Assembly (NCBI GenBank): GCA_017622795.1
Contig: JAGAQI010000044.1
Span: 1-56,934 of the forward strand
Length of the DNA stretch: 56,934 nucleotides
Direction: 5' to 3'
From: Lachnospiraceae bacterium
GTDB taxonomy: Bacteria; Bacillota; Clostridia; Lachnospirales; Lachnospiraceae
The number at the start of each line of letters is the position of its first letter. The first letter of the stretch is position 1. The position numbers and the translations under genes are program-made. Positions 33,695-43,933 of this stretch are shown piece by piece. The notes under the pieces were generated by a model. The model was given only the letters and a program-made list of their open reading frames with translations. It was not told the DNA's origin and ran no database searches.

Positions 33695-34915
33695 TTAACG
33701 AATACCGTAATTCTCTAAAATGTAGTCCATATCCTTGTCGCCGCGACCGGACAGGTTAATAAGCACCGAACCGTGATCCATCGTCTTGGCAAGCTTCATA
33801 CCGTAAGCAACGGCATGGGAGCTTTCGATAGCAGGGATGATACCCTCTAAACGTGCTAATGTGAAGAACGCATCAATGGTTTCCTCATCATTGATTACAT
33901 CATACTTAACGCGTCCGATTTCCTGAAGGAATGCATGCTCCGGACCGGAAGACGGATAGTCGAGACCGCTGGCAACGGAATAAACCGGAGCCGGCTCACC
34001 ATTTTCATCCTTTAACATGATACTGTTAAAGCCGTGCATAATACCCTCGGTACCGTACTTCAGACTTGCCGCATGATCACCCAGCTTTTCGCCGCGGCCC
34101 AGAGGCTCAATACCGTAAATGTCCACCGGATCATTTAAGAAACCGGCAAATAAACCGGCTGCGTTGGAACCGCCGCCCACACAGGCAACAATAGCACTTG
34201 GCAGATGACCGGTCATATCGATGAACTGGTCTCTTGCTTCGATACCTACCACGCTCTGGAAGTCACGAACCATCATTGGGAATGGATGTGGTCCTAAAAC
34301 GGAACCGATGCAGTAAATAGCATCCTTGTATTCTCTGCTGTATGCGTCAAACGCTGCATCAACCGCTTCTTTTAATGTCTGTAAGCCATGAGTAACCTCA
34401 ATTACGTTTGCGCCTAAAATCTTCATTCTAGCAACGTTTGGAGCCTGCTTCTTAATATCTACGGAACCCATGTAAATGTCACACTCTAATCCAAAGTAAG
34501 CAGCTGCGGTAGCAAGAGCTACACCGTGCTGGCCTGCGCCGGTTTCTGCGATAACTTTCTTCTTGCCCATGTATTTTGCAAGAAGTGCTTCACCCATACA
34601 GTGGTTTAACTTGTGAGCACCGGAATGGTTTAAGTCTTCTCTCTTTGCATAAAGCTGTACCTTGCCGCCGAGAGCGTCGGATAATCTTTCTAAATGGGAC
34701 ACAGGAGTTGGTCTGCCCTGGAATTCCTTACGGATTCTTCTAAGCTCTGCAATGAACTTTCTGGACTGGCAGATGGAAAAGTACGCTTCTGTAATTTCAT
34801 CCATGGCTGCCTTTAACTTTGGTTCGATATAAGCGCCGCCGTACTTACCGAAATAGCCGTTTACATCCGGATAATTGTTAAAATAGGTGTCAAAATCCAC
34901 ATTGTTGAGTTTCAT
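33695..34915 (-). CDS. trpB: Tryptophan synthase beta chain
   Basis: 406 residues; condenses indole and serine to tryptophan with pyridoxal phosphate. [21 protein letters not shown] contains the PLP lysine, [20 protein letters not shown] and [15 protein letters not shown] bind the cofactor phosphate. It is the TrpB1 type that normally pairs with TrpA, but neither trpA nor other trp genes are adjacent. An indole-salvage role is therefore possible. Binding site TAAGGAGG. A Trp T-box controls it. Confidence 0.96.
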   Translation of the reverse strand: MKLNNVDFDTYFNNYPDVNGYFGKYGGAYIEPKLKAAMDEITEAYFSICQSRKFIAELRRIRKEFQGRPTPVSHLERLSDALGGKVQLYAKREDLNHSGAHKLNHCMGEALLAKYMGKKKVIAETGAGQHGVALATAAAYFGLECDIYMGSVDIKKQAPNVARMKILGANVIEVTHGLQTLKEAVDAAFDAYSREYKDAIYCIGSVLGPHPFPMMVRDFQSVVGIEARDQFIDMTGHLPSAIVACVGGGSNAAGLFAGFLNDPVDIYGIEPLGRGEKLGDHAASLKYGTEGIMHGFNSIMLKDENGEPAPVYSVASGLDYPSSGPEHAFLQEIGRVKYDVINDEETIDAFFTLARLEGIIPAIESSHAVAYGMKLAKTMDHGSVLINLSGRGDKDMDYILENYGIR

Positions 34916-34969
34916 AATAGTATCCTCCTTAAACTAAAAATAATGGGTTATTCGCAGCCTTTGAGGTAT

Positions 34970-35291
34970 AAAAAAAACCCTTATCCACTGCGAAAAGTTT
35001 CGCGGGACAAGAGTAAACTCCTGCGGTGCCACCCGTATTGGTATCCTGTTGATACCCTCTTAAGCCCTGCGCCCCTTGCGGTTGACAGGCTGGTTTTGTT
35101 AACGGAGATTCGACTCCGGCTTCCCTACCTTCCAAAGGATGTTCAGGTCGCCCTCCAAAGCCCATTCGCTTTAACCACTCGTGCTGCAGTTCCACCATTC
35201 TGCTGCTCTCTGTACCGGTGCTGTTAAAGGTACTTACTCTTTGTCACAGGTTTTGCTTGCGTTGTTACTTTAACTAAGCAAAGTAATTATA
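34970..35291 (-). promoter_or_regulatory. T-box riboswitch leader of trpB (Trp specifier)
   Basis: On the minus strand the leader has AAAGAGTAAGTACC of Stem I, a UGG tryptophan specifier at 35175-35177 (in GAGTGGTTAAAG), the T-box GGGTGGCACCGCAGG (about 35020-35035), and a terminator (34978-35013) followed by eight T. The bulge UGGC would pair with the GCCA end of bacterial tRNA-Trp. Uncharged tRNA-Trp should stabilise the antiterminator and raise trpB expression. Confidence 0.95.
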
Positions 35292-35297
35292 TGCATA

Positions 35298-35326
35298 GTT
35301 ATAGCACATAATTACTTTGCCGTCAA
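35298..35326 (-). promoter_or_regulatory. Promoter of trpB within an inverted repeat
   Basis: On the minus strand TTGACG (35321-35326) and TATAAC (35298-35303) are 17 bases apart. A perfect 13-base inverted repeat (35278-35290 and 35308-35320) brackets the -10, an operator-like arrangement. Confidence 0.75.
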
Positions 35327-35332
35327 CTATTT

Positions 35333-38113
35333 TTAATAAACTTTCTCGTTCTTTAATTCTTCCGGCAGGTTCGGTAACAAATCTCCCCAAATAAGAGGCT
35401 GATTGTTCTTATCCCACTCAAAGCCATACAGATTGTACATAATTCCACGGGTCCAGTAGTCTGCTGCTTTCACATTCTTCTCTGTTTTCAAAAGCTCTTC
35501 CAATGAACAATATCCATTCTCCGTTTTTATACGCAGCAAATGGTCTGTATAGTCTTTACTATACTTTTCATCGTTCCTATCAAATAAGCTACGTAATTTC
35601 TTTTTCTTTCCTTTGACATAGAAAAAGTGATAAAACAGGGTACGATACCTATACTTTTCCCCATGAAGATTGCCCAACTGTACATACTCCTGTAATGACA
35701 GTCTCTTTTCTTTACACAGTTCCGTAAGTTCTTGCTCATCCATGGAGTTTATCTTCTTCATCTTAAGCTCCAGACGATAAAAGAAATTTTCTGTTTTCTT
35801 AACCCCGTTTTCTTCATATTCCTGCTCGCAATAACGCCAATCCGAATCATTTACACCGCTTCGTAAAAGAGCTTCCTCCCTACGGGTAAAGTGAAATGCC
35901 AGTTTGTAGAAAGCAGAGGCTTCTATTTGCTTTTTTTCCGCATCATACGTCAGATTAAAATAGTCTAAATACTGCTTTTCTTCTTCCGCTTTTTTTCCTG
36001 TCCCAGTAGCCAGTGCCCGGACAAACGGAACGTAGTCAAAACCATCCATACGGAGAGCACCGTTTTTCGTTTTAGACTGCTTCCAAATCCAGTAGTTTCC
36101 ATATTGTCTTAATTTACATAAAAGCGGAAGGCGTTTTGCTATGCTGTCACAGTTTCTGATAAAGTATTGCTTTTCCTCACCCTGTAAAGCCTGAAACTCC
36201 TCCGCTTCCAACATAGCTTCAAACACCCTGCGATAGCCGTCAAACGGAAACAAGCTATAAAAATCATTCTCATTAAAGCGTTGCGAAAAATACTTATCCA
36301 TCCTGTCCAGATAAGCCTTCTCCAGAGCACGGTAGTTTACCTCTTCATTAAACACCTTACAATACTCCTGATACGCCTGACTTGCACGGATTTCGTCACC
36401 AAAATCATTCGGATGACCTAACAGCTTTACCTTTGGTCTGCCATTTTTATCCACATCCAACGGGTCCACATAAAAAACACCGTCCGGCAATTTCTGCATA
36501 AAAACTTCCAGCCCCTTTAGTATTTCTTCTTTTTTTCTGTTTTTTTCTTTCTCTTCTTTTTCCAGGATTTGCCGGAGTTCTGCCTGCTCTGCCGGTAACA
36601 ACTCGTCAAAATAGGTAATTCCTTCCCCATAGTAGCCCTGCTTCTCCGCAAGTTCGTTCAGTCTTCTTTGCTGTACTTCCGGTTTCACCTGCTCTGTTTT
36701 CTTTAACTCCTTCTCAAACCACTCTTTTACACTTTCCATATTTTTTTCATTCAATAACACATTTTTGGATGGAAAGAACGGTAAAAGAGAGCGAATATAC
36801 GTACCCAGCGCTTCATAATAATTCTCCGTACTGGAGCTTTTACCAAACCGCTGTAATAAAAACACCATGTAGATTTCTTTGAAAACCTGGTGTCCCTCTG
36901 CATCTAACCGGTCAATCCGCCCGTAGCGCTGTTCCAAATTGGCAGGAAATCTGGAAATATGCAAATTAATCACATGGTCAAAGCCAGCTAAATTCAAGCC
37001 CTGCTCTCCCACCTGATACGTGAGAATCAGCACCGTTGGCCGCTTCTCTTTCTTCAGGAATGCCTCAACCGCATCCTTATCTTGAAATGCATCCCCGTCC
37101 AGGATTTTATAGGTAAACTTCTCTTCTTCATGTCCATCAAACTCCTGATAGCCATTTTCGCGGAAATAAGCCCCAAGTTCCCCTGCACTTCCCTTGATGC
37201 TTTCACTCTTGGTTCTGGTAAACACAATGAAACGGCTGTCCGGAATTTCTTTTTGGTCTTTCGGGTCTTTTTTTTCTTCCAGTTTTCTTAATTCTTCCTG
37301 CTCCTCTAATATTTTTTTGATTTCATCGCATAATGTCGGATAACATTCGTCCTGGTTATTAAACTCCCACTCTTTCACCTGCTGACGGATGGCTTCCGTT
37401 TTTTCTTTCTTTTCAAACTCCAGTTTTTTAATCGTATCCTTAAAATACCGGGTTATCGGATGGGTTTCATCAAAGGAATTTACTTTATAGACCTCTTTCA
37501 CCCGCTCCTCATTCCAGGCATTGTTGCCGCACAACAGATTTCTTACTTTTGTTACCTTTTCTTTTCCGACAATAGCCTCCGCAAGCTCCACAAATTCTTC
37601 TAAATCGCTCTTTCCTTCTTTTACGGGCGTTGCCGTCAGAAATACCACCTTGTCAGCTTTCAGCGCTCTTAACGCTTCCTGCTTCCGTGTTCCGGCATTC
37701 AAAAACAGTTGGGCCTCATCCACAATAATCAGACCATACTCTGTTTTGCTTTTGTTGGTAAGATTCACATAATGGTTTCCGATATATTTAACCTGTTTAT
37801 CATATCCCAGTTCTTTATAAGGCATTTTGGACTCCCAGCAGTCCTGAAACTGCCCTTTTACCGAATGAGTAGTAATTACCAAGACTTTTTTCCCCGGATT
37901 ATTGTAAAGGTAATGCATTGCCATCAAACCGGAGGAAATGGTTTTTCCCGTTCCCACTTCATCAAAGATAAACACGCAGTCATTTGCTTCCAAACGGTCA
38001 CAGTTAGCAAACTGCAACGGATATAATTTCAGTTTTTTTGAATCCTTTTCGGTAGCCAAATCCAGGCTCCTGATCCAGTCCTTGCTCCAACCATCACCCT
38101 TTGTGTCCTGCAT
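35333..38113 (-). CDS. Large SF2 (SNF2-like) DEAD/DEAH helicase
   Basis: 926 residues. The N-terminal half is a two-lobed SF2 helicase: Walker A EVGTGKTISS, VITTHSVKGQF, Walker B IIVDEAQLF, LTATPV (motif III), ILTYQVGEQGLNLAGFDHVINLH (motif V) and EQRYGRIDR (motif VI). It is interrupted by a long charged coiled insert (about 220-300). The C-terminal ~450 residues are lysine- and aromatic-rich and match nothing I know. No methyltransferase, nuclease or other defence gene is adjacent. It closes a directon with YitT, HAD and GH13 genes. Function unknown; binding site AAGGAGAAG. Confidence 0.85.
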   Translation of the reverse strand: MQDTKGDGWSKDWIRSLDLATEKDSKKLKLYPLQFANCDRLEANDCVFIFDEVGTGKTISSGLMAMHYLYNNPGKKVLVITTHSVKGQFQDCWESKMPYKELGYDKQVKYIGNHYVNLTNKSKTEYGLIIVDEAQLFLNAGTRKQEALRALKADKVVFLTATPVKEGKSDLEEFVELAEAIVGKEKVTKVRNLLCGNNAWNEERVKEVYKVNSFDETHPITRYFKDTIKKLEFEKKEKTEAIRQQVKEWEFNNQDECYPTLCDEIKKILEEQEELRKLEEKKDPKDQKEIPDSRFIVFTRTKSESIKGSAGELGAYFRENGYQEFDGHEEEKFTYKILDGDAFQDKDAVEAFLKKEKRPTVLILTYQVGEQGLNLAGFDHVINLHISRFPANLEQRYGRIDRLDAEGHQVFKEIYMVFLLQRFGKSSSTENYYEALGTYIRSLLPFFPSKNVLLNEKNMESVKEWFEKELKKTEQVKPEVQQRRLNELAEKQGYYGEGITYFDELLPAEQAELRQILEKEEKEKNRKKEEILKGLEVFMQKLPDGVFYVDPLDVDKNGRPKVKLLGHPNDFGDEIRASQAYQEYCKVFNEEVNYRALEKAYLDRMDKYFSQRFNENDFYSLFPFDGYRRVFEAMLEAEEFQALQGEEKQYFIRNCDSIAKRLPLLCKLRQYGNYWIWKQSKTKNGALRMDGFDYVPFVRALATGTGKKAEEEKQYLDYFNLTYDAEKKQIEASAFYKLAFHFTRREEALLRSGVNDSDWRYCEQEYEENGVKKTENFFYRLELKMKKINSMDEQELTELCKEKRLSLQEYVQLGNLHGEKYRYRTLFYHFFYVKGKKKKLRSLFDRNDEKYSKDYTDHLLRIKTENGYCSLEELLKTEKNVKAADYWTRGIMYNLYGFEWDKNNQPLIWGDLLPNLPEELKNEKVY

Positions 38114-38150
38114 ACTTCTTCTCCTTTATCTTCCACTCATACAGTTTGTA

Positions 38151-39023
38151 CTACAACCTCTTCTCAAAATTGCCGCTTACCATAACATTTTCATCCACAA
38201 TCACAAAAGCCTGCGGGTCAATACTGTGTACCAGGTCCATCATCTCGTTGACTTCATATTTGTTGATGCAGGACACCAAGATTTGTGTAGCTTCCTGCGT
38301 GTAAGCCCCACACCCGTTCCACTTGGTAACACCGCGGCGGGTTCTCACATTAATTGCCTTATCGATGCCGTCTTTCTTGGTAAAAATCATTACCCGGACA
38401 TTGATGTTCTGATAATGGGTCTTGTCTAAAACAAGAGTAAAGATTACCGTGTAAATTAACGAATAAATTACGGTTTCCGCATCAAACAGAAACAGCATAA
38501 TGGCATATAACAACACGTTAAAATACAGGGAAATCTTGCCTACACTGGCATTTCTGAGTTTCTTTGCCGCCCACATGGCTATCACGTCGATACCGCCGCC
38601 GCTGCCGCCGGCAATCAGGATAATACCTACGCCTGCGCCACAGGCAATACCGCCGATAAGTACAGAAGTAAGATAGTCTTCTACTATCGGCACAGACAAG
38701 GTCGGCACCAGGGTAATGAACAAACTGATGGCACCGGAGCCGATTAAAGTCTTAATAAAAAATTTATAGCCCAGCTGAAAATATGCCAGGAACAAAAGCG
38801 GAATATTAATAATCAGATATACGATACCATACAGGTTAAAGTTTCCCACATCAATCAGGTTCTTCAAAAACAAGGTTAATAACTGGGCAAGACCCACACC
38901 TCCGCCACTGAATAAATGAAGCGGTGTCAGGAACAAATTCATTCCTAAAGCATACAATAAACTTCCGCCGATTATCAGCCCGGCGTTTTTCGCAAGAATC
39001 CTACTTCTACTTTTCTCTTTCAT
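38151..39023 (-). CDS. YitT-family membrane protein (DUF161/DUF2179)
   Basis: 290 residues with five or six membrane helices in the first ~190 residues (LIIGGSLLYALGMNLFLTPLHLFSGGGVGLAQLL; LIGGIACGAGVGIILIAGGSGGGIDVIAMW) and a soluble DUF2179 domain at the end (VMIFTKKDGIDKAINVRTRRGVTKWNGCGAYT). This is the common YitT type of Firmicutes, of unknown transport function. It starts 40 bases after the HAD gene and ends 37 before the helicase. Confidence 0.93.
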   Translation of the reverse strand: MKEKSRSRILAKNAGLIIGGSLLYALGMNLFLTPLHLFSGGGVGLAQLLTLFLKNLIDVGNFNLYGIVYLIINIPLLFLAYFQLGYKFFIKTLIGSGAISLFITLVPTLSVPIVEDYLTSVLIGGIACGAGVGIILIAGGSGGGIDVIAMWAAKKLRNASVGKISLYFNVLLYAIMLFLFDAETVIYSLIYTVIFTLVLDKTHYQNINVRVMIFTKKDGIDKAINVRTRRGVTKWNGCGAYTQEATQILVSCINKYEVNEMMDLVHSIDPQAFVIVDENVMVSGNFEKRL

Positions 39024-39062
39024 GACTGCTACCTCTTAGCAAATTCGACTCTCTCAGCAAAA

Positions 39063-39800
39063 TTATATAGTTAAAATATCCGTAAGGCACTCCACCTGTA
39101 CACTTCCTTTCGGAAGTTCTCCCGTAAACGGTGTGGATTGCTCTGTGTGAAGATAAATGGCTTCCAACCCAAAATCCAATGCGCCCTGCACGTCCGCAAA
39201 CCGGTCATTACCTACCATCACGGACTCTCTTTTTATTAATCCATGTTTTTCGAACAGCGCCTCATAAAACTTTGCAGAAGGCTTCTTCACTTCCAAATCA
39301 GAGGAAAAGAAGATATCGTCAAAGTACCCGGTAATACCAAGGGCTTTCATCTCAGGATAAGTAAAGGATGTTTGCGCATTGGAAAGCAGGTACACCTTTT
39401 TCCCCGCAGCCTTTAATCCCTGCAAAAGTTCCACGGTGCCCGGAAACAGCTTTAGTTTTTCCATGGTAATGGCGCGGAACGCAAGCATGGAATCCCTGAT
39501 TAACTGCTTGTTTGCTTTTACCCCCTTTTCTTTATATAGCGCCGCAAACACACGGTCCAGATTAATTTCTACTTCTTTCACCGTAATGTCCGGATATTTC
39601 TTTTTCAGTTTTTTCTGCAGCTTCTTTTCTTCTGCACGAATGAGGGTCAGATACCGCTCCTTCAGCTCTTTTCCGGTATATTCCGCCCCCTGGGCACTGA
39701 AATACACCGCAATCTTTTTCCAAAGAGGCACCTTGCTTTCATCGGTGTGAATATCCACCAGAGTTCCGTACAAATCAAAGATATAATTCTGATACTTCAT
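39063..39800 (-). CDS. HAD-family hydrolase (YjjG-like nucleotidase)
   Basis: 245 residues of the HAD-IA superfamily. FDLYGTLVD holds the nucleophile Asp, YLLSNAQTSF the motif II Ser, KKPSAKFYEAL the motif III Lys, and MVGNDRFADVQGA motif IV. The cap is helical. YjjG enzymes hydrolyse non-canonical pyrimidine nucleotides; the exact substrate cannot be read. It starts 13 bases after the GH13 gene. Confidence 0.88.
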   Translation of the reverse strand: MKYQNYIFDLYGTLVDIHTDESKVPLWKKIAVYFSAQGAEYTGKELKERYLTLIRAEEKKLQKKLKKKYPDITVKEVEINLDRVFAALYKEKGVKANKQLIRDSMLAFRAITMEKLKLFPGTVELLQGLKAAGKKVYLLSNAQTSFTYPEMKALGITGYFDDIFFSSDLEVKKPSAKFYEALFEKHGLIKRESVMVGNDRFADVQGALDFGLEAIYLHTEQSTPFTGELPKGSVQVECLTDILTI

Positions 39801-39812
39801 ATAATCAAACCT

Positions 39813-41837
39813 CTATTTACTGCTCTTTCCGGCTTCCAAATTAAAGTTTTTCAACACAAAGGAAGAGAATGCCGGCATGGTCAGGGAAAGCTTACCGTCT
39901 GCCACGGAATAAAGCTTAGCTTCCGGCGTCATTGTGTTTTCTGTGGTCAGCATAAGGCTTACCATAAACGGTGAATTAATATCCAACTCTTCCACGGAGA
40001 ATGTTACAATCTTTGCCGTATCGTTATTATTTACCGCAATAAAAAACTGATCTTCCCGGTCAAACCGGCCAAAGCTCAAAATACCGTGTTCACAGTGCAG
40101 CATACGGAAAGAACCGGTACGCAGCGCCGGATAGGTGCGGTGAATTTTTATCACTTCTTTATGGAATTCTATCAGCTCTGTATCTTCATTTTTCCAAGGG
40201 TACGGTCGACGGTTATCCGGGTCGGTAAAACCACACACACCGGCTTCGTCACCGTAATACAGGGTTGGTGCACCCGGCCAGAACATCTGCAGCACTACCG
40301 CTTCGGCAAAGACAGCCTTATTAATACCTTCTTCCGCTGCTTCCGCCCCCAGCACCTGGACTCTGCCTGCCTGATGATTGGTTCTTGTTAAAAAGCGGGA
40401 ATGGTCGTGATTGGACAATTCATTCATGGCACAATATAAAGACGGAGTCTGGAATTTTGCCATGTTATGTTTCATACAGTGCAGAAAATGCTCATGATTA
40501 TTCCATAAATATCCCCGGAACTCATCACTATGCTTTTCCATACCGGTTAAAAACCAGGTGACCGGTTCCATAAATGCATCATAATTCATGACCGTATCCC
40601 ATTCATCACCCTGCAGCCAGGAAGCCGCATTACCGTAATGCTCCGCCAGAATCACCGCCTCCGGATTTGCATCCTTTACCGCCTTGCGGAACCGTTTCCA
40701 GAACTTATGGTTAAACTCCTCTGTATGACCAAGATCTGCTGCCACATCAAGACGCCAGCCGTCTACATGATAAGGCGCAGAAACCCACTTGGCACCTATT
40801 CTGCAGATGTAATCACAAAGTTCCTCAGATTCTTCAAAGTTCAGCTTTGGCAGAGTTTCGTAACCCCACCACCCTTCATAAGAATTTTTATCATTTTCAT
40901 TACGGAACTTAAAAAACTTCCGGTATGGACTTTCCTTAGACTGATATGCTCCCGGTTCGTATCCGCCGCCGGCCGCATAAAATCCTTCTCTGTCCAGCCA
41001 TTTATTAAAGGAACCGCAGTGGTTAAATACACCGTCTATAATTACCTTCATGCCCCGACGATGAATCTCTTCCACCAATTTGGCAAAGTAAGCATTGCTT
41101 GCCTCCAGGTTTTCCTTATCGGTAGTTCTCTTAATATATGTTGCAAAGGCACTGTCGCCTATTTTTCCGTCATTAACAATTACACCAAAATGCGGGTCAA
41201 TGTAGTCATAATCCTGGCTGTCATATTTGTGATTAGACGGAGATACAAACAATGGGTTAAAATAAATAACCTCTACACCCAGGTCCTGCAAATAATCCAG
41301 CTTTTTGCGTACACCGGCCAGGTCACCGCCATAAAAGCGGCCCACATCCAATTCCGCCACCGGAGTATTCCATTTTTCTACCTTTTCTACTGCAGTGCCA
41401 AGGTAGGTATATTCGCCCGTAAGGACATCATTGGATTTATCGCCGTTGCAAAAACGGTCTGTATATATCTGGTACATCACGGCACCTTTTGCCCATTCCG
41501 GCACATCAAAGCCCGGAGTCAGCCGGAAATAAAATTCCTCCGTTGCCCCATTGGTGACACCGCTGCGGTCATAATGATAAATCACACCTTCACAAATGAA
41601 GGAAAAGTAATACCAGACCGGAGTATCCGCCATATGAATGGTTGCCGTGTAATAATCAAATCGCTTTCCTGTTTCCGATAACTCCATCGGAAGCTCTCCC
41701 TGCTCTGTATGAAGCATCGGATATGCCCTGCACCCGGCCGGCACACGGAAACGTACGGTCACTGCATCTCCCGCCTTACAATTTACCGGATTCCGGTATT
41801 CTTTTGTTCCGTCTGAAAAAAACAAATTCAGATTCAT
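39813..41837 (-). CDS. GH13 neopullulanase/cyclomaltodextrinase-type enzyme
   Basis: 674 residues with no signal peptide. An N-terminal CBM34-like immunoglobulin domain (about 1-115) precedes the GH13 barrel. Catalytic residues sit in VDGWRLDVAAD (nucleophile), VILAEHYG (acid/base) and MNELSNHDHSRF (third Asp), with region I IIDGVFNHCG. The layout suits GH13_20 enzymes that cut imported maltodextrins, pullulan pieces or cyclodextrins, in keeping with glgP elsewhere in the window. Its binding site is weak and distant. A terminator-like hairpin stands between its presumed promoter and start. Confidence 0.93.
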   Translation of the reverse strand: MNLNLFFSDGTKEYRNPVNCKAGDAVTVRFRVPAGCRAYPMLHTEQGELPMELSETGKRFDYYTATIHMADTPVWYYFSFICEGVIYHYDRSGVTNGATEEFYFRLTPGFDVPEWAKGAVMYQIYTDRFCNGDKSNDVLTGEYTYLGTAVEKVEKWNTPVAELDVGRFYGGDLAGVRKKLDYLQDLGVEVIYFNPLFVSPSNHKYDSQDYDYIDPHFGVIVNDGKIGDSAFATYIKRTTDKENLEASNAYFAKLVEEIHRRGMKVIIDGVFNHCGSFNKWLDREGFYAAGGGYEPGAYQSKESPYRKFFKFRNENDKNSYEGWWGYETLPKLNFEESEELCDYICRIGAKWVSAPYHVDGWRLDVAADLGHTEEFNHKFWKRFRKAVKDANPEAVILAEHYGNAASWLQGDEWDTVMNYDAFMEPVTWFLTGMEKHSDEFRGYLWNNHEHFLHCMKHNMAKFQTPSLYCAMNELSNHDHSRFLTRTNHQAGRVQVLGAEAAEEGINKAVFAEAVVLQMFWPGAPTLYYGDEAGVCGFTDPDNRRPYPWKNEDTELIEFHKEVIKIHRTYPALRTGSFRMLHCEHGILSFGRFDREDQFFIAVNNNDTAKIVTFSVEELDINSPFMVSLMLTTENTMTPEAKLYSVADGKLSLTMPAFSSFVLKNFNLEAGKSSK

Positions 41838-41903
41838 AAAGATTATGCCTGTCCTCTCTTGTCTACTTTTTATTCTCTCTCTTTTTTGTCTCCGCCTTTT
41901 ACG

Positions 41904-42016
41904 AAAGGTAAAAAGGCTGGCAATCGCTTGCCAGCCTTTTCGGAGAAGGTATTTTTGTTACTTATGGGGTGTAGCAAAAACTATATAATGTATTGGGGTT
42001 TACGTGTGTTATTATA
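41904..42016 (-). ncRNA. Candidate small RNA or attenuated leader upstream of the GH13 gene
   Basis: In the 284 bases between ftsH and the GH13 gene, a TATAAT -10 (42011-42016, minus strand; weak -35) is followed about 95 bases later by a strong rho-independent terminator, AAAAGGCTGGCAA paired with TTGCCAGCCTTTT (41911-41940) and a T run. This would give a transcript of about 100 bases or a leader that must be read through to reach the GH13 gene. The terminator may also stop ftsH read-through. Confidence 0.45.
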
Positions 42017-42121
42017 GTACAGTTTCTCACATAAGTGTGCACAAACTTTACAAAATTTTACCTGATTTTTTGTTAAAAATAACAACAACTCTCTTTCCAC
42101 CCTCAAAAACACGCCGTTAAA

Positions 42122-43933
42122 TTATACAAAAAGCGCCTCAAATTCGTCTTTTGTGATACGTTCCTTCTCGAGAAGGAGCTCTGCACATGCCTCCAGAACC
42201 GCTTTATTTTCAATTAACAGCTGCTTTGCCTTTTCGTAACATTCGTCAATGATTGCACGAACCTCTTCGTCAATGCTGTTTGCCACTGCATCACTGTAAT
42301 TTTTGGTGTGGCCGTAATCTCTGCCGAGGAATACCTCATTCTCGCTGATTTCACAGTTCACCAGACCGATCTTATCAGAGAAACCGTATTTGGTTACCAT
42401 ATTTCTTGCTGTATGGGTTGCCTGCTTAATATCCTGGGAAGCACCGGTTGTAATATCATCAAATACCATTTCTTCGGCAATACGTCCGCCGAGGCTTACT
42501 ATAATATCCTGCAAAAGCTTACCCTTGGTTAAGAACATTTCATCCCGTTCCGGAAGCGGCATGGTATATCCCGCAGCACTGGAGCCGGTTGGAATAATGG
42601 ATACGGTATACACCGGACCTACATCCGGCAACACATGGAACAGGATTGCATGACCCGCTTCGTGATATGCGGTAATTCTTCTTTCCTTTTCGCTTACCAC
42701 ACGACTCTTCTTTTCCATTCCGATGCCAACCTTGATTAAGGACTTTTTAATGTCCTCTTCCCTAACGAAAGCACGGTCTTCCTTTGCCGCAGCAATCGCA
42801 GCTTCATTTAATAGATTCTCTAAATCCGCACCGGTAAAGCCTGCCGTTGTCTGGGCAACTCTCTTTAAGTCTACATCTTCTGCCAGTGGTTTATTCTTTG
42901 CATGAACCGCTAAAATTTCTTCTCTTCCCTTAACATCCGGACGGTTTACATAAACCTTACGGTCGAAACGTCCCGGACGAAGAATGGCAGGATCCAGAAT
43001 ATCTACACGGTTGGTGGCTGCCATTACAATGATACCCTCGTTGATGGCAAAACCGTCCATTTCTACTAACAGCTGGTTTAAGGTTTGTTCCCGTTCGTCG
43101 TGTCCGCCGCCCATACCGGTACCACGGTGTCTTGCCACCGCATCAATTTCGTCAATAAAAACAATACATGGTGCATTTTTCTTCGCCTGGTCAAACAGGT
43201 CACGTACTCTGGATGCACCCACACCAACGAACATTTCCGCAAAGTCGGAACCGGAGGTAGTAAAGAAAGGAACTCCCGCTTCCCCTGCAACTGCTTTGGC
43301 AAGTAAGGTTTTACCGGTTCCCGGAGGGCCCACTAAAATAACACCCTTCGGTATTTTTGCACCCACTTGGATATATTTCTTCGGATTCTTTAAGAAATCC
43401 ACAATTTCCGCCAGTTCTTCTTTTTCTTCCGCCACGCCGGCAACATCTTTAAAGGTGGTTCCCTTACCATCGGTATTTAAAGTCATTTTGGCACGGCTCT
43501 TACCGAAGTTCATCATTTTGGAATCACCGCCGCCGGCACTTCTGCCCATCATCATGTTAAACATAAAGAACATGACAATAAAAATTAAAATCATCGGCAG
43601 GATTTCGGTCATAAACCAGTTCGGTTTGGAAATATCCATAACCTCCGGACTGATTCCTGCATCCATGGCTGCCTGCCATGCCGTTTGGGTATTTACTACA
43701 TTAAAGGTTTTTACCGTATCATTTTTATCTACCACGCTGACCTGACCGGTAGGCGCCTCTTCATTCTGCCGGATTACAACACGTTTTGCCGTTCCATCCG
43801 CTAAATCCTCCAAATAATCCTGATACGTATAGTTTACTGCATTTGTCTGATGGGTTAATGTTAAGCCCAGACCAAGCAGCACACAAATAATTAACAGGAT
43901 AAAAAAACCCTGTCCTTTTGAGCTTCTGTTCAA
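42122..43933 (-). CDS. ftsH: ATP-dependent zinc metalloprotease FtsH
   Basis: 603 residues; a membrane AAA+ protease that degrades damaged membrane and regulatory proteins. Two helices (about 10-27 and 110-128) flank an outer domain. The AAA module has GPPGTGKT (202-209), FIDEIDAV and the [21 protein letters not shown]. The zinc site is HEAGH (424-428). Length is normal. It is the last gene of the hpt-ftsH end of the conserved tilS cluster. Confidence 0.98.
   Translation of the reverse strand: MNRSSKGQGFFILLIICVLLGLGLTLTHQTNAVNYTYQDYLEDLADGTAKRVVIRQNEEAPTGQVSVVDKNDTVKTFNVVNTQTAWQAAMDAGISPEVMDISKPNWFMTEILPMILIFIVMFFMFNMMMGRSAGGGDSKMMNFGKSRAKMTLNTDGKGTTFKDVAGVAEEKEELAEIVDFLKNPKKYIQVGAKIPKGVILVGPPGTGKTLLAKAVAGEAGVPFFTTSGSDFAEMFVGVGASRVRDLFDQAKKNAPCIVFIDEIDAVARHRGTGMGGGHDEREQTLNQLLVEMDGFAINEGIIVMAATNRVDILDPAILRPGRFDRKVYVNRPDVKGREEILAVHAKNKPLAEDVDLKRVAQTTAGFTGADLENLLNEAAIAAAKEDRAFVREEDIKKSLIKVGIGMEKKSRVVSEKERRITAYHEAGHAILFHVLPDVGPVYTVSIIPTGSSAAGYTMPLPERDEMFLTKGKLLQDIIVSLGGRIAEEMVFDDITTGASQDIKQATHTARNMVTKYGFSDKIGLVNCEISENEVFLGRDYGHTKNYSDAVANSIDEEVRAIIDECYEKAKQLLIENKAVLEACAELLLEKERITKDEFEALFV

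Noticed and set aside
34929-35198. 89-codon minus-strand reading frame before trpB
   Set aside because: It runs through the Trp T-box leader, whose RNA structure explains the sequence.
40638-41681. 347-codon plus-strand reading frame
   Set aside because: It lies entirely antisense to the intact GH13 gene.
35333-41837. Defence island around the SF2 helicase
   Set aside because: The neighbours are YitT, a HAD phosphatase, a GH13 enzyme and trpB, none of which is a defence gene.
42984-43745. 253-codon plus-strand reading frame
   Set aside because: It is antisense to ftsH, whose motifs are fully conserved on the other strand.
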